NCBI GenBank assembly: GCA_028688235.1
Contig: JAQTYP010000027.1
Span: 1-14,372, forward strand
Length of the DNA: 14,372 bases
Direction of reading: 5' to 3'
From: Methylomonas sp.
GTDB lineage: Bacteria > Pseudomonadota > Gammaproteobacteria > Methylococcales > Methylomonadaceae
The notes under the pieces are model-generated. The model was not told where the DNA came from. It saw only the letters and a list, made by a program, of their open reading frames with translations, and did not search any database. Numbering within the stretch: the stretch's first letter is position 1; the number at the start of each line of letters is the position of its first letter. Position numbers and translations under genes: made by a program. Of the stretch, positions 1 to 7,036 are shown in pieces.

Positions 1-117
1 CGCAACACGGTGGTCGATTATGTCAATAAACTCTATGATCGTTTCGGTCTGGTTCCGGGTCGTGAAAATTTGCAGGAATATTTGTTCTATTCCGCGCCGG
101 GGAAGCACTACGAATGA
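1..117 (+). CDS. C-terminal end of an unidentified protein (partial)
   Basis: An open frame runs from the first base to a TGA at 115-117 and gives 38 residues containing NKLYDRFGLVPGRENLQEYL and ending in GKHYE. Amino-acid composition and codon choice look like genuine coding sequence, and the frame ends shortly before the convergent regulator gene. I do not recognise the family from this tail, and the start lies outside the window. No clear terminator follows; a hairpin-like repeat (142-219) fills the space up to the next gene. Confidence 0.6.
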   Translation, partial: RNTVVDYVNKLYDRFGLVPGRENLQEYLFYSAPGKHYE

Positions 118-141
118 ATAGCCACCGAGTCATTTGATGCC

Positions 142-219
142 GGATGGACTAGGACACCTACGGATATGGTTGTAAATAGCTTACCGAAAATCGGGAGGTC
201 ATTTCTGACTCCATCCTAA
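142..219 (+). repeat. Intergenic repeat, copy A
   Basis: A short repeat fills the gap between two convergent genes. Its ends carry a 7-bp inverted repeat, GGATGGA (142-148) and TCCATCC (210-216), and the right arm touches the stop codon of the regulator. The core (about 151-219) matches 8261-8300 joined to 8405-8432, sharing GGATATGG, AAATA, CTTACCGAAAATCG and a final ATCCT. Looser relatives lie at 6311-6346 and, inverted, at 6513-6538. It may form a hairpin that ends transcription from one or both sides, which is inference. Confidence 0.55.
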
Positions 220-3032
220 CCGGCGCCGCCGTAATGTTCGCGCCACCAGGCCGCCGCTTGCCGGCGCGTGGCGGCATCGAGTTTGGCGAGGATATTGGCG
301 ACATGGCGTTTGACGGTGTGTGGGCTGAGTTCCAGCGTCCGCGCGATTTGCTTGTTGCTATCGCCGCCGGCGATGCGTTGCAGGACTTCTAATTCGCGCT
401 CGGACAATCGATGCGAGTTGTCGCCCGACGCCACGGGCGACAAGGGCGCCGTCCGCCAAGTGGCCAATCTCGCCAGTATCGCATCGTAACCTTTGCGCTC
501 CGCGCTCGGTATCAATCCCAGCAAACGAGCCAAAGGCTCGCGAGGTTCCAGCAACAAATCGCCGATACAATCCTCATTCAAGGCTTCATCCAATACCGGC
601 TTGAACTCGGCCCAGGCGGCATAGCGATCGCCTTGGGCCAGACGCAACAGCGCGAGACTGATCCGTGGATTGCCCATGTAGGAAGGTATACGCCAACTTC
701 GATACAGTTCTTGCGCACGCGATAGCGCCGATTCGGCCTCGATCAATTGACCGGCCAGCAGCGCGTGCCGGCCTTCCGCCAACGCGCGGCCGACATCCAG
801 CACAGGCCACTCTTCCGGCCGCCTTGCCGGTTTCAGTATGGGCAATAGCTGGGCGAGCCCCTGGACATCTTGAGCCATCCAATACACGCAGGCCAGATAA
901 AGTATGAGCTGACGTCGCCAACTGGCCGCCAAGGTGCCAAACGCCGGCGAATCGACGATTTGGAAGTTACGCCGATGCATGGTTATGGCTTGTTCAAATT
1001 CGCCCCCTGTTGCCAACATCCAGCTAGTCAGGCGATGCAGATTCAGCCATAACGCGGGCAGGCCCGCCATTCGCTCATGGAAGCGCCATTGGCCTTCCAG
1101 CGCCGCCGCGGTCGCTTGCCTATCGCCATGCCAAAAATACGGCAAGGCCGTATGAGCCATGGCTTCCACCTGCCAATGCACGGGTTGCCGTTTGCTCCAG
1201 GCCACGCACAGCTCGTGGAGCCGCTGCAATGGCGCTTGAGCGCCCGGCAAGCCATAGAAAAAACCATTGAAGACATCGCTGACGGCCGGATACAGCGTCG
1301 TTATATCGAGCTCCGCGGCGTCGACCATGGCTTGCAAGGCCGGCGCGACATCGTCCGGCCGGCCGTCGGCCAAGGCCTGGCATGCGCGCACAGAATAGAA
1401 GGCCGCGCGTAGGTGCGGATCGAGTTCCAGACTTTCGGCCTCCTGCAATAACGCGGCGCAGGATGCCAGATCGCCCGTGGATTGCAAGCTACGCGTCAAA
1501 GTAAATAAAGTGCGGGCCAGGCTTCCCGTGTCGCCTCGCAGGCGATAGCCGGCACAAGCTCGTTCCAAAGGCTCTCGCATCCCGATAAAATCATATTGAA
1601 CCCATCGGCACATGCCCTGTAGATACGCGACCTCCGGACGTTGCTGTTGCATTTCCTCGGGTAACTGCTGAATCCAGCGCTCGATCAGCGCAAAGCCGCC
1701 TTCGGCCAACAAGGGCTCGGCGCAACGCTGGATCAGCGCTACCGCCTCCTCCCAACACCGCGCCTTCAGCCAATGCATCACGGCGCGGGGCGAAACCGGC
1801 TCGGCAGCGGCGGCTTTGGCATGCAGTTCCTCTGTCAATCCGGGGCTACACCGTGCCAGTTCGTTTTGCAGGTAGTCGCGAAACAGATCGTGCAGGCGCA
1901 GCACCGGCGTTTTCTCGTCTAGCACCGTCAGGAACAGATTGCGCCGATACAATTCGACCAGCGCTTGGCGCATATCGCTCCGTCCGGTGACGGCTGCACA
2001 ACGGGCAGGATCGAGTTCCGGCAGGATGGAACATTGCAGCACGAAATCGCGCAAGTCCGGCGGCAATTCGGCCAACACCTCGGCGGCGAAATAGTCGAAC
2101 AAATGGCGGTCGGCATCGCCTATGGGGGCTTCCGAGCCCGGCCTTGCAATCATATTGGCCGAACCGAACAGCAACTGCAGACCCGCCACCCAACCTTGAG
2201 TGCGCGCCAATGCCTGTTGAACAAGCTCGGGCGACACAGTATCGGCTAAGCGGGCTCCGGCAAAGGCAAAAGCCTCTGTTTCATTGAACTGAAGATCGGC
2301 GGCGAGCAACTCGCCCAGTTCGCCGTGCGCCCGCCAACGAGGCAGGGACAGCTCCGGCTCGACACGCGCCCCTATCACCACACCCACTTCCGGAGGCAAG
2401 CGGTCTATCATCGCATCCAACAGCCGCAACGCCCCCTCATCGTTGATACGATGCAGGTCGTCGATAATCAGCAGTAAACGCTCGCCTCGGTAGCTGCACA
2501 GCGCATTAATCAGCCCGGCCACCGCGGCCCGCGCACCCGGACCGCCGCTGTCCACCTGCGAAGCCAGCATCTGCGGATCGGCCGGCCATTCCAACGGGAT
2601 TTTACGCAGCACGCCGAGCAAGGAAACAAATAGCCGATTGGGATCGTTGTCGTCCTCGTCCAACGAGAGCCATACGGTCTCGACCGCTTGGCCGGGCTGA
2701 GCCGCAAATTGAGCCAGCAAGGTGCTCTTGCCGAAACCGGCCGGAGCGCATACCAACGTCACGCGGCAGAGAGTGGTCAAGGCCTGCAAACGTTGCAACA
2801 GCGGCAAACGCGGCACTATGCTCGCCCTTAACTGCGGAGCCCGAAACTTGGTCAGCGCAACGGAACTCCAGGCCGGGGCTGTGCCAACACTCTCGAAAGC
2901 CTTGGCTGGTGATGGAGGTCTATTTTGCTGAAGCATGGTATGAGAGCGCGGCGCTGTCCATTTGAATAGCCGCATTATAGCCAGCGCATACCCGGTTTCG
3001 GCAACTGGAATTGTGTTGCCTGCCGACGCCAT
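216..3032 (-). CDS. MalT/LAL-type LuxR-family transcriptional regulator
   Basis: This is a large ATP-dependent transcriptional activator of the MalT/LAL type. In this family an NTPase module and a TPR-like sensor region control a C-terminal DNA-binding domain. The 938-residue frame has Walker A APAGFGKST at residues 96-104 and Walker B LLLIIDDLH at about 186-194. The family-typical GARVEPELSLPRWRAHGELG follows at 221-240, then a long helical-repeat region, and a LuxR helix-turn-helix from about 876 (LSERELEVL...SPHTVKRHVANIL). Conserved sequence begins only near residue 58 (VALTKFRAP). ATGs at 2975 and 2936 would give 919 and 906 residues, and 906 fits the family best. The ATG at 3032 has AGGGGG only one base away, which is too close for a normal ribosome site, so the true start is uncertain. 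The gene stands alone, with repeat DNA upstream. The ligand and target genes cannot be read from the sequence. Confidence 0.93.
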   Translation of the reverse strand: MASAGNTIPVAETGYALAIMRLFKWTAPRSHTMLQQNRPPSPAKAFESVGTAPAWSSVALTKFRAPQLRASIVPRLPLLQRLQALTTLCRVTLVCAPAGFGKSTLLAQFAAQPGQAVETVWLSLDEDDNDPNRLFVSLLGVLRKIPLEWPADPQMLASQVDSGGPGARAAVAGLINALCSYRGERLLLIIDDLHRINDEGALRLLDAMIDRLPPEVGVVIGARVEPELSLPRWRAHGELGELLAADLQFNETEAFAFAGARLADTVSPELVQQALARTQGWVAGLQLLFGSANMIARPGSEAPIGDADRHLFDYFAAEVLAELPPDLRDFVLQCSILPELDPARCAAVTGRSDMRQALVELYRRNLFLTVLDEKTPVLRLHDLFRDYLQNELARCSPGLTEELHAKAAAAEPVSPRAVMHWLKARCWEEAVALIQRCAEPLLAEGGFALIERWIQQLPEEMQQQRPEVAYLQGMCRWVQYDFIGMREPLERACAGYRLRGDTGSLARTLFTLTRSLQSTGDLASCAALLQEAESLELDPHLRAAFYSVRACQALADGRPDDVAPALQAMVDAAELDITTLYPAVSDVFNGFFYGLPGAQAPLQRLHELCVAWSKRQPVHWQVEAMAHTALPYFWHGDRQATAAALEGQWRFHERMAGLPALWLNLHRLTSWMLATGGEFEQAITMHRRNFQIVDSPAFGTLAASWRRQLILYLACVYWMAQDVQGLAQLLPILKPARRPEEWPVLDVGRALAEGRHALLAGQLIEAESALSRAQELYRSWRIPSYMGNPRISLALLRLAQGDRYAAWAEFKPVLDEALNEDCIGDLLLEPREPLARLLGLIPSAERKGYDAILARLATWRTAPLSPVASGDNSHRLSERELEVLQRIAGGDSNKQIARTLELSPHTVKRHVANILAKLDAATRRQAAAWWREHYGGAG

Positions 3033-3044
3033 ACCCCCTGGGGC

Positions 3045-3179
3045 AATGCCGTTAAGCTTAGGCTTGAACGTTCGTCATGAGCCCTTCGGCTGCGCTCTGG
3101 AGAGCCTTGTCGAAGGGCGAATGGTTAAGCCGTTCATGGTTCGACAGGCTCTCCACGAACGGCTTAACTTAACGACATT
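3045..3179. repeat. Palindromic element with CGTTAAG termini (MITE/REP-like)
   Basis: The ends are imperfect inverted repeats: AATGCCGTTAAGCTTA on the left and, read inward from the right, AATGTCGTTAAGTTAA. The inside holds two hairpins, one pairing GCCCTTCG with CGAAGGGC (about 3081-3119) and one with a perfect 11-bp stem (3125-3167). The terminal motif closely resembles that of the element at 6362-6474. No clear target duplication is visible. It lies directly upstream of the LuxR-type regulator and could influence its expression. Confidence 0.55.
3125..3167. repeat. Strong hairpin with 11-bp perfect stem
   Basis: The arms TTAAGCCGTTC (3125-3135) and GAACGGCTTAA (3157-3167) are perfectly complementary. 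After one mismatch the stem extends by TGG/CCA. The hairpin has the look of the extragenic palindromes that are common in proteobacteria. It forms the right half of the element at 3045-3179. Confidence 0.7.
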
Positions 3180-3223
3180 TCCCCCAGAGTCTGGGGTGAT
3201 AGGAGGTTCCGGCAATCCCAAAA

Positions 3224-3258
3224 AGAGCGAGTGAGCCTTGAAAATGGCCAAGCGCTCT
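3224..3258 (-). terminator. Possible Rho-independent terminator of the OmpA-domain gene
   Basis: On the minus strand, 20-54 bases after the stop codon at 3278-3280, AGAGCG pairs with CGCTCT and an inner CTTG pairs with CAAG, with a seven-base bulge on one side. TTTTTGGG follows directly. The T run is in the right place, but the bulge makes this a moderate candidate. Confidence 0.4.
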
Positions 3259-3277
3259 GTTTAGGTTCGTTACAGCT

Positions 3278-4134
3278 TTAAAACTTCACCAGCTCGACGC
3301 GGCGGTTCTTCGCCCGGCCATCCTCGGAACGATTGTCCGCGAGAGGCACGCTGTCGCCCTTGCCGTCGGATTTCAAACGCTTGCCGTCGATGCCGTTGTC
3401 CGTTAGATATTTCATGACGCTCGCGGCACGCTGCTTGGATAGTTCAACATTGGCGCGCTTGTCGCCGACATTGTCGGTATGGCCTTCGACCGACAGCTTC
3501 AGGGCCGCGTCGTTTTTGAGCAATGCAACGACTTCGTTCAACAGCGGAGCCGATTCGGGTTTGATAACCGCCTTGCCGGTGTCGAATAAAACGCCGTTAA
3601 GCGCAACATGGCCGTTCTTGTTGATGGCATCGGCCATTTCGCCGGCGGAAAATTCCACTTTTTGCGTCATGGCGCCGACGTCGACGATATTCAGTTGGTA
3701 GCGCAAGCCCTCGTTATCGATGTTGATCTGCTCCAGCGTTCGCCGCCGTTAGGCTTAGGCATGCGGTAAACGGCGCCTTGCGGGTAGCGATTGAGCAAGC
3801 CGCCGCCGGCTTTCTCGAAGGCGTTTTGGTAATTCTTGACCAGTTCGAGGCTGCTCGGTTGGCGCGCCTCTTCATTCAGGACGTAATCGACGAACCAGTG
3901 CTTTCCGCTCTTGACCTCGCCTTTAGGCTCGCCGGAATCGTCAAAACCTTGGCTGGCAAAACGGAATTCGTCGAAATCGGTCATTTGGCTGTTGTCGATG
4001 TGAAAGCCGGGGAAGCGCGCTACTTCGGGGTGATCCGCGGTGTTCTCGGTGTCGGCGGGGTCCTTGGCGGCATGAGCCGTGGCCATGCAAAGACACATGG
4101 CGAGGGTGAAGAGAAATCTTGGTAAGGGTTTCAT
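3278..4134 (-). pseudogene. Secreted OmpA-domain protein, frameshifted
   Basis: Two overlapping frames make one protein. The first (4134 down to 3691) starts at an ATG with AGGAG 11 bases upstream. It has a signal peptide (MKPLPRFLFTLAMCLCMATA, cleavage near AHA) and an N-terminal domain ending in RMPKPNGGE. The second (3706 down to 3278, first codon TTG) carries the OmpA C-terminal peptidoglycan-binding domain, with FDTGKAVIKPES, VEGHTDNVG, LSKQRAASV and GRAKNRRVELV. The span of 857 nt is one base short of a whole number of codons. Restoring one base near 3731-3745 gives a continuous 285-residue protein reading PNGGE, then about two residues, then EQINIDNEGLRYQLNIVDVG. Intact relatives would be periplasmic or outer-membrane proteins that hold the envelope to peptidoglycan. 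The break may be a real mutation or a base-calling error. Confidence 0.85.
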
Positions 4135-4246
4135 GGTGGAACAAACTCCTAATCTGTTCGGTAAAATGAGGTTAGGTTAATCGCGATGCTTGTCCGCACC
4201 GGTTAAATAAAACTGCTAGCTATTCGCCAGGTACTGATGTTTGGGC

Positions 4247-4297
4247 GGCCGGTTCACGCCTACTTTGCGACAGTCCTTGTCGCAAACGGAACCGGCC
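4247..4297. repeat. Nested inverted repeat between ompA-like and PEP-CTERM genes
   Basis: The outer arms GGCCGGTTC (4247-4255) and GAACCGGCC (4289-4297) are perfect. Inside them TTTGCGAC (4264-4271) pairs with GTCGCAAA (about 4279-4286). The AAAAAATTTT that follows does not make a good T-tract on either strand, so a terminator role is unclear. The rest of 4135-4418 shows no gene. Confidence 0.55.
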
Positions 4298-4361
4298 AAA
4301 AAATTTTGATGGAGTCGCCCGCTGCCGGGAAAAATACTGCTGCCAACGATAACTGTGAGAA

Positions 4362-4398
4362 CCGCCGCAAATCGGCGGACCGTTGCGTTGCCGGCGGA
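4362..4398 (-). terminator. GC-rich hairpin downstream of first LamG PEP-CTERM gene
   Basis: CCGCCG (4362-4367) can pair with CGGCGG (4373-4378). Alternatively CCGCCGCAA can pair with TTGCCGGCGG (4389-4398) with one bulge. It lies about 20 bases after the stop codon in the duplicated 3' flank, and the paralogous gene has a matching, stronger hairpin at 7037-7073. There is no long T run, so the terminator call is tentative. Confidence 0.4.
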
Positions 4399-4418
4399 CG
4401 ACTCTGCTAGGAATAGCC

Positions 4419-5144
4419 TTAAGCCGCGCGGCGCTTGCCTAGCAAGCCCAGTCCGGCCAGAGCGGAACCCAACAGCCAGAAGGCGCCGGGAAGGGGAACG
4501 GCGTTGATATTCGCCACTTCGGTGGCGCTCAAGGCGCCGTCCCAGATGCGTAGGGAATTGACGATGCCGGGTCCAGGGCGGTAATCGCCGCCGATGGGAT
4601 CGTCTTCAAAGAAATGCATGGCCTTATGCGCTGAGCTAAAAACGGCATACGCTTGATTATCGATAAACGATGCAGCCTTTTTACCATCGATATAGGCGGT
4701 GAATTCCTTGGTATTGCCGTCCCTGGTAAAGACCACTTCGGAGTCGGTATTTAAGTTTATGTACCCCTTACTGGCATAAGCACCCCAACCGCCGTAGGCC
4801 ACAACACTACCGTAGGAAGTATAGATTCCTAAATCACTACTGAAATTTTTGAAATCCACGATTTTTTGTGTATGGTTGGCACCGTAGGTAGAGAGATTGA
4901 AATTCATGGCGATCGAGTAAGAGCCCGCATCCACCAGCCCGTCCGATAGCGTCAAGCCGTGATTATTGCCGAAGCTGTAACTGCTCGCCCCCAGCGTGCC
5001 TCCGTCGGCCACCAGCGCCGGGCCGCCCAGCGAGTCTTCCAGATTGCCGTTGAATTGATAGTCGTGAAGCAATACCGCCGCGTTGGCGCTGGTCGCGCAA
5101 GATAGCAGCAAGATGAGTGCGGAAGTTGTGCGGGTGTGAATCAT
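4419..5144 (-). CDS. LamG/concanavalin-like PEP-CTERM protein, copy 1
   Basis: This 241-residue exported protein starts at the ATG at 5144, with CGGAG five bases upstream. The upstream in-frame extension to 5345 is leader DNA, not protein. Residues 1-23 form a signal peptide (MIHTRTTSALILLLSCATSA, cleavage near ANA). Residues 24-212 resemble a LamG/concanavalin-like jelly roll: LLHDYQFNGNLEDSLGG, VVFTRDGNTKEF, AYIDGK and SLRIWDGALSATEV, the usual closing motif of such domains. Residues 216-241 are a PEP-CTERM signal: VPLPG, a hydrophobic stretch, then GKRRAA. By family knowledge the tail is recognised by an exosortase and the protein is released or anchored at the surface. The second copy at 7095-7826 is nearly identical at both ends. 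The ligand is unknown. Confidence 0.92.
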   Translation of the reverse strand: MIHTRTTSALILLLSCATSANAAVLLHDYQFNGNLEDSLGGPALVADGGTLGASSYSFGNNHGLTLSDGLVDAGSYSIAMNFNLSTYGANHTQKIVDFKNFSSDLGIYTSYGSVVAYGGWGAYASKGYINLNTDSEVVFTRDGNTKEFTAYIDGKKAASFIDNQAYAVFSSAHKAMHFFEDDPIGGDYRPGPGIVNSLRIWDGALSATEVANINAVPLPGAFWLLGSALAGLGLLGKRRAA

Positions 5145-5345
5145 ATTTTCTCCGTGTGCTTTATCAAAAAATGGAATTCGCAAATCCGATTTCGCCCTGT
5201 TTATTTCGAACCGTTGGTCCGAAAACGGATGCCCATCCATCCATGCATGGCGGATATTGTCGCTAAAGAAAGATAAGCCTGGCATCGCCCGAAATGGTCC
5301 CAAAAGAGCCATACGGGCAGAAAAAATGGGCCATTCGGCGATCAT
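5145..5345 (-). promoter_or_regulatory. Conserved leader of LamG PEP-CTERM gene, copy 1
   Basis: About 200 bp directly upstream of the ATG match 7827-8030 almost base for base. The differences are scattered and include a 4-bp ATCC duplication near 5235-5240. The leader holds the ribosome site (CGGAG) and a small hairpin (5205-5223). In this copy the frame stays open and would add 67 residues. In copy 2 the 4-bp difference breaks that frame, so the conservation is probably regulatory. I see no convincing sigma-70 or sigma-54 promoter motif. Confidence 0.6.
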
Positions 5346-5387
5346 TAGTACAAAACTTTCCAGGGTCCAATCACCGGACCCCCTCGT

Positions 5388-6242
5388 TTACCCAACATGC
5401 TGGCGCCGCTTCAGGCCAAGCAGTCCCAGCAGCCCTGTCCCAAACAACCAGACTGCGCCCGGCACCGGCACGGCGGGCACTTGTCCGGGACTGGCCGCCC
5501 AGGCGTAGAACAGGCGAACTTTTCCGCCGTTCGGACTCTGGTAGCCATTGCCCGCAAAGAAATTCCATGCGTAATTAGGATTGGACGCAGACTCCGTACC
5601 TATCCAATACGGATGGGATTCGGCGTTGGTAAAAGGGCCTACTGCACCACCGGCGATTTGCTTGCCGTTGTTGCCGAAGATGCCATAGCCGCTTTGAGGG
5701 CTTGCGCCACTACGGTCTGCGTAAGCTATTTTACCCAGTTCGTCGTAATACAGTTTGGCCAGTTCGCCCGTGTCTGTGTCGACGTTATGACCGCAGTCGG
5801 TGCCGCTGTTGGCAAGGTTACAACCGGCCGTACCTGTGTCGGTGACGCTTGGTAAGCGCCATTGGTTGCGGCCCGCGTAGTTGATGCTGTTGAGGTATTT
5901 TGTAAAGGCTTGGGCGCCAAACCAGGTAACTAAACCGTTTTCACCGAAGTCTGCTGTGCTTAGGGTGTGAATGCCGCTATTACTACCGCGTGGAGTGTCA
6001 TAATCGTTAGGCGTGTCGCTAATTGAGCCGATGGTGCTAATGATTGCGCTCACCAGGCCAGGGTTGCTGGCTTCCAACGTACCCAGCAGATTGGCGTCGC
6101 CGGTCCAGGTGATGTTACCGAGGCTGCTGTACACTACGCGGGTGTTGCCTGCGGCGTTGTATGCGGTCAAAGAAGCCTCGGCATCGAGGGTGCACAAGTT
6201 CAGTAGCAGGCCTGCGGCCAGCAAGGGTTGGCTAAAACGCAT
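5388..6242 (-). CDS. DUF1566 (Lcl-type) PEP-CTERM protein
   Basis: This 284-residue exported protein starts at the ATG at 6242, with AAGGAG seven bases upstream; the longer in-frame start at 6353 lies in repeat DNA and is unlikely. The signal peptide is at residues 1-23 (MRFSQPLLAAGLLLNLCTLD, cleavage near AEA). The middle shows DUF1566 features: NQWRLPSVTDTG around 126-137, the pair GCN...DCG at about 141-151, GELAKLYYDELG around 159-170, YWIGTES at 212-218, and a closing YAWAASPGQ near 246-254. The PEP-CTERM tail begins at 258 (VPVPGAVWLFG, hydrophobic core, LKRRQHVG). It sits between the two LamG copies on the same strand but has its own upstream region and ribosome site, so it is probably its own transcription unit. 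DUF1566 proteins are often secreted or surface proteins; their activity is not known. Confidence 0.92.
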   Translation of the reverse strand: MRFSQPLLAAGLLLNLCTLDAEASLTAYNAAGNTRVVYSSLGNITWTGDANLLGTLEASNPGLVSAIISTIGSISDTPNDYDTPRGSNSGIHTLSTADFGENGLVTWFGAQAFTKYLNSINYAGRNQWRLPSVTDTGTAGCNLANSGTDCGHNVDTDTGELAKLYYDELGKIAYADRSGASPQSGYGIFGNNGKQIAGGAVGPFTNAESHPYWIGTESASNPNYAWNFFAGNGYQSPNGGKVRLFYAWAASPGQVPAVPVPGAVWLFGTGLLGLLGLKRRQHVG

Positions 6243-6271
6243 ATATATTCTCCTTATCAGTCTTGAATTAT

Positions 6272-6295
6272 GCCGAGTCGCGAAACGACTTCGGC
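6272..6295 (-). promoter_or_regulatory. Stem-loop in the 5' region of the DUF1566 gene
   Basis: GCCGAGTCG (6272-6280) pairs with CGACTTCGGC (6286-6295) with one bulged base and a five-base loop. It lies about 30 bases upstream of the start codon, just ahead of the ribosome site. It could be a 5' UTR hairpin or an operator; nothing in the sequence decides which. Confidence 0.4.
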
Positions 6296-6310
6296 CTGAA
6301 TGAATAATTG

Positions 6311-6540
6311 TTAGGATTGGGTTACAAATAACTTCCCGATTGATTCCCCTCACCCTAGCCCCAATACCGTTAAGTTAAGAATTTGTAGGTGCGAATTTAT
6401 TCGCACTGTTGGCGGTATCAGGTCGAATAAATTCGACCCTAAAATGTCTGCCAACTCTTAACTTAACGGTATTGACCCTAGCCCTCTCCCAGGGGGAGAG
6501 GGAATTTAATGCGTAAGCTATTTACACCTAAATCCTTAGA
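6311..6540. repeat. Composite palindromic repeat hosting a smaller insertion
   Basis: The left arm (6311-6334, TTAGGATTGGG...AAATAACTT) and right arm (6513-6538, GTAAGCTATTTACACC...ATCCTTA) are imperfect inverted copies related to the repeats at 142-219 and 8261-8432. Between them is the GC-rich module CCCCTCACCCTAGCCC, followed by the hairpin CCCTCTCCC/GGGAGAGGG (about 6482-6507). A separate 113-bp element has inserted at 6362-6474. This repeat explains the whole gene-free stretch 6311-6546. Confidence 0.55.
6352..6484. mobile_element. 113-bp MITE-like element with 19-bp TIRs and 10-bp target duplication
   Basis: The element proper is 6362-6474. Its ends are a perfect 19-bp inverted repeat: CAATACCGTTAAGTTAAGA (6362-6380) and its complement (6456-6474). 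It is flanked by a perfect 10-bp direct repeat ACCCTAGCCC (6352-6361 and 6475-6484). Removing the element and one copy of the direct repeat restores CCCTCACCCTAGCCCTCTCCC-like host sequence, which is strong internal evidence for insertion. Inside are two palindromes, GTGCGAAT/ATTCGCAC (6389-6406) and GGTCGAAT/ATTCGACC (6421-6438). It has no coding capacity, so any movement would need a transposase from elsewhere. Confidence 0.8.
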
Positions 6541-6546
6541 GCCCAG

Positions 6547-6870
6547 CTATTGGATCACCAATATGGCGCGGTACGAACGGCGACGATAGACCAGGCTCTC
6601 TTTGATTTTCACCGCGACAAACGATCCCTCTGCATATGGAAGAAGCGAGGAGTCATCTACCGAAGCCGAAACCGTCTCTCCGCTACTCAAGCAAACAAGG
6701 ACCACTCTGGCGTCACGGGGGGAGTTGGTAGTTGGGTGGATCGATAGAACAACGCCAGAGACAAAGCCGACTAATCGAACCGGAGGATCCCAAACGACGC
6801 CAACGACAAAAACGAATGCCAAAATAGCCAATTTGATCCAAATCTTCTTGCGGGGTGATCCTGCGCGCAT
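6547..6870 (-). CDS. Small single-pass membrane protein, unknown function
   Basis: This 107-residue protein has an ATG at 6870 with AAGG seven bases upstream. The N-terminus is basic (RAGSPRKK). One transmembrane helix spans about residues 11-27 (WIKLAILAFVFVVGVVW), suggesting the N-terminus is in the cytoplasm and the rest in the periplasm. Residues 31-107 look rich in beta strands (RLVGFVSGVVLSI, ARVVLVCLSSGETVSASV, SFVAVKIKESLVYRRRSYRAILVI), perhaps a small OB-like or SH3-like barrel; that fold is a guess. The coding bias seems genuine and no long competing frame covers the region. I recognise no family. It is the only gene in the PEP-CTERM block without a sorting signal. A repeat lies directly downstream and an inverted repeat upstream (6904-6987). 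Confidence 0.65.
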   Translation of the reverse strand: MRAGSPRKKIWIKLAILAFVFVVGVVWDPPVRLVGFVSGVVLSIHPTTNSPRDARVVLVCLSSGETVSASVDDSSLLPYAEGSFVAVKIKESLVYRRRSYRAILVIQ

Positions 6871-6903
6871 GATGGGCCTTAACCGTTAGCAAAAATCTGG
6901 TAG

Positions 6904-6987
6904 CTATTCAGCGCAAAGCAAAAAAACATCCCTCTATGCACGGGGGCTTTGATGGAGAGCCCCTACTTTTGGGCGGACGCTGAATAG
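6904..6987. repeat. Inverted repeat with internal hairpin upstream of the 107-residue gene
   Basis: The arms CTATTCAGCG (6904-6913) and CGCTGAATAG (6978-6987) are perfect. An internal hairpin pairs GGGGCT (6943-6948) with AGCCCC (6958-6963). Fragments such as TAGCTATTC and TTTGGGCGG also occur at about 4216-4247, in the corresponding region downstream of the first LamG copy. It may be an older short mobile element; no target duplication was found. Confidence 0.45.
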
Positions 6988-7036
6988 TGACAAAATTTTT
7001 CCAACGGCCCACCCCTGTCAACGATTGGCGCAAGAA

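Noticed and set aside
1077..1412. 111-codon + strand open frame inside the LuxR-type regulator
   Set aside because: It is antisense to a well-supported domain protein, as are several similar frames at 411-725, 665-907 and 1965-2249. High GC content makes such shadows common, and none has a ribosome site or recognisable product.
5145..5345. 67-residue N-terminal extension of the first LamG PEP-CTERM protein
   Set aside because: It would bury the signal peptide. The matching DNA in copy 2 is out of frame because of a 4-bp difference, and the ATG at 5144 has a proper ribosome site.
5145..5345. Sigma-54 type promoter in the duplicated leader
   Set aside because: PEP-CTERM genes in some bacteria are controlled by RpoN, so I looked for GG/GC elements with the right spacing on the transcribed strand. 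The TGGCA-like starts are not followed by GC at the correct distance.
5397..5855. 152-codon + strand open frame
   Set aside because: It is antisense to the DUF1566 PEP-CTERM gene, which has a signal peptide, domain motifs and sorting tail; this frame has none.
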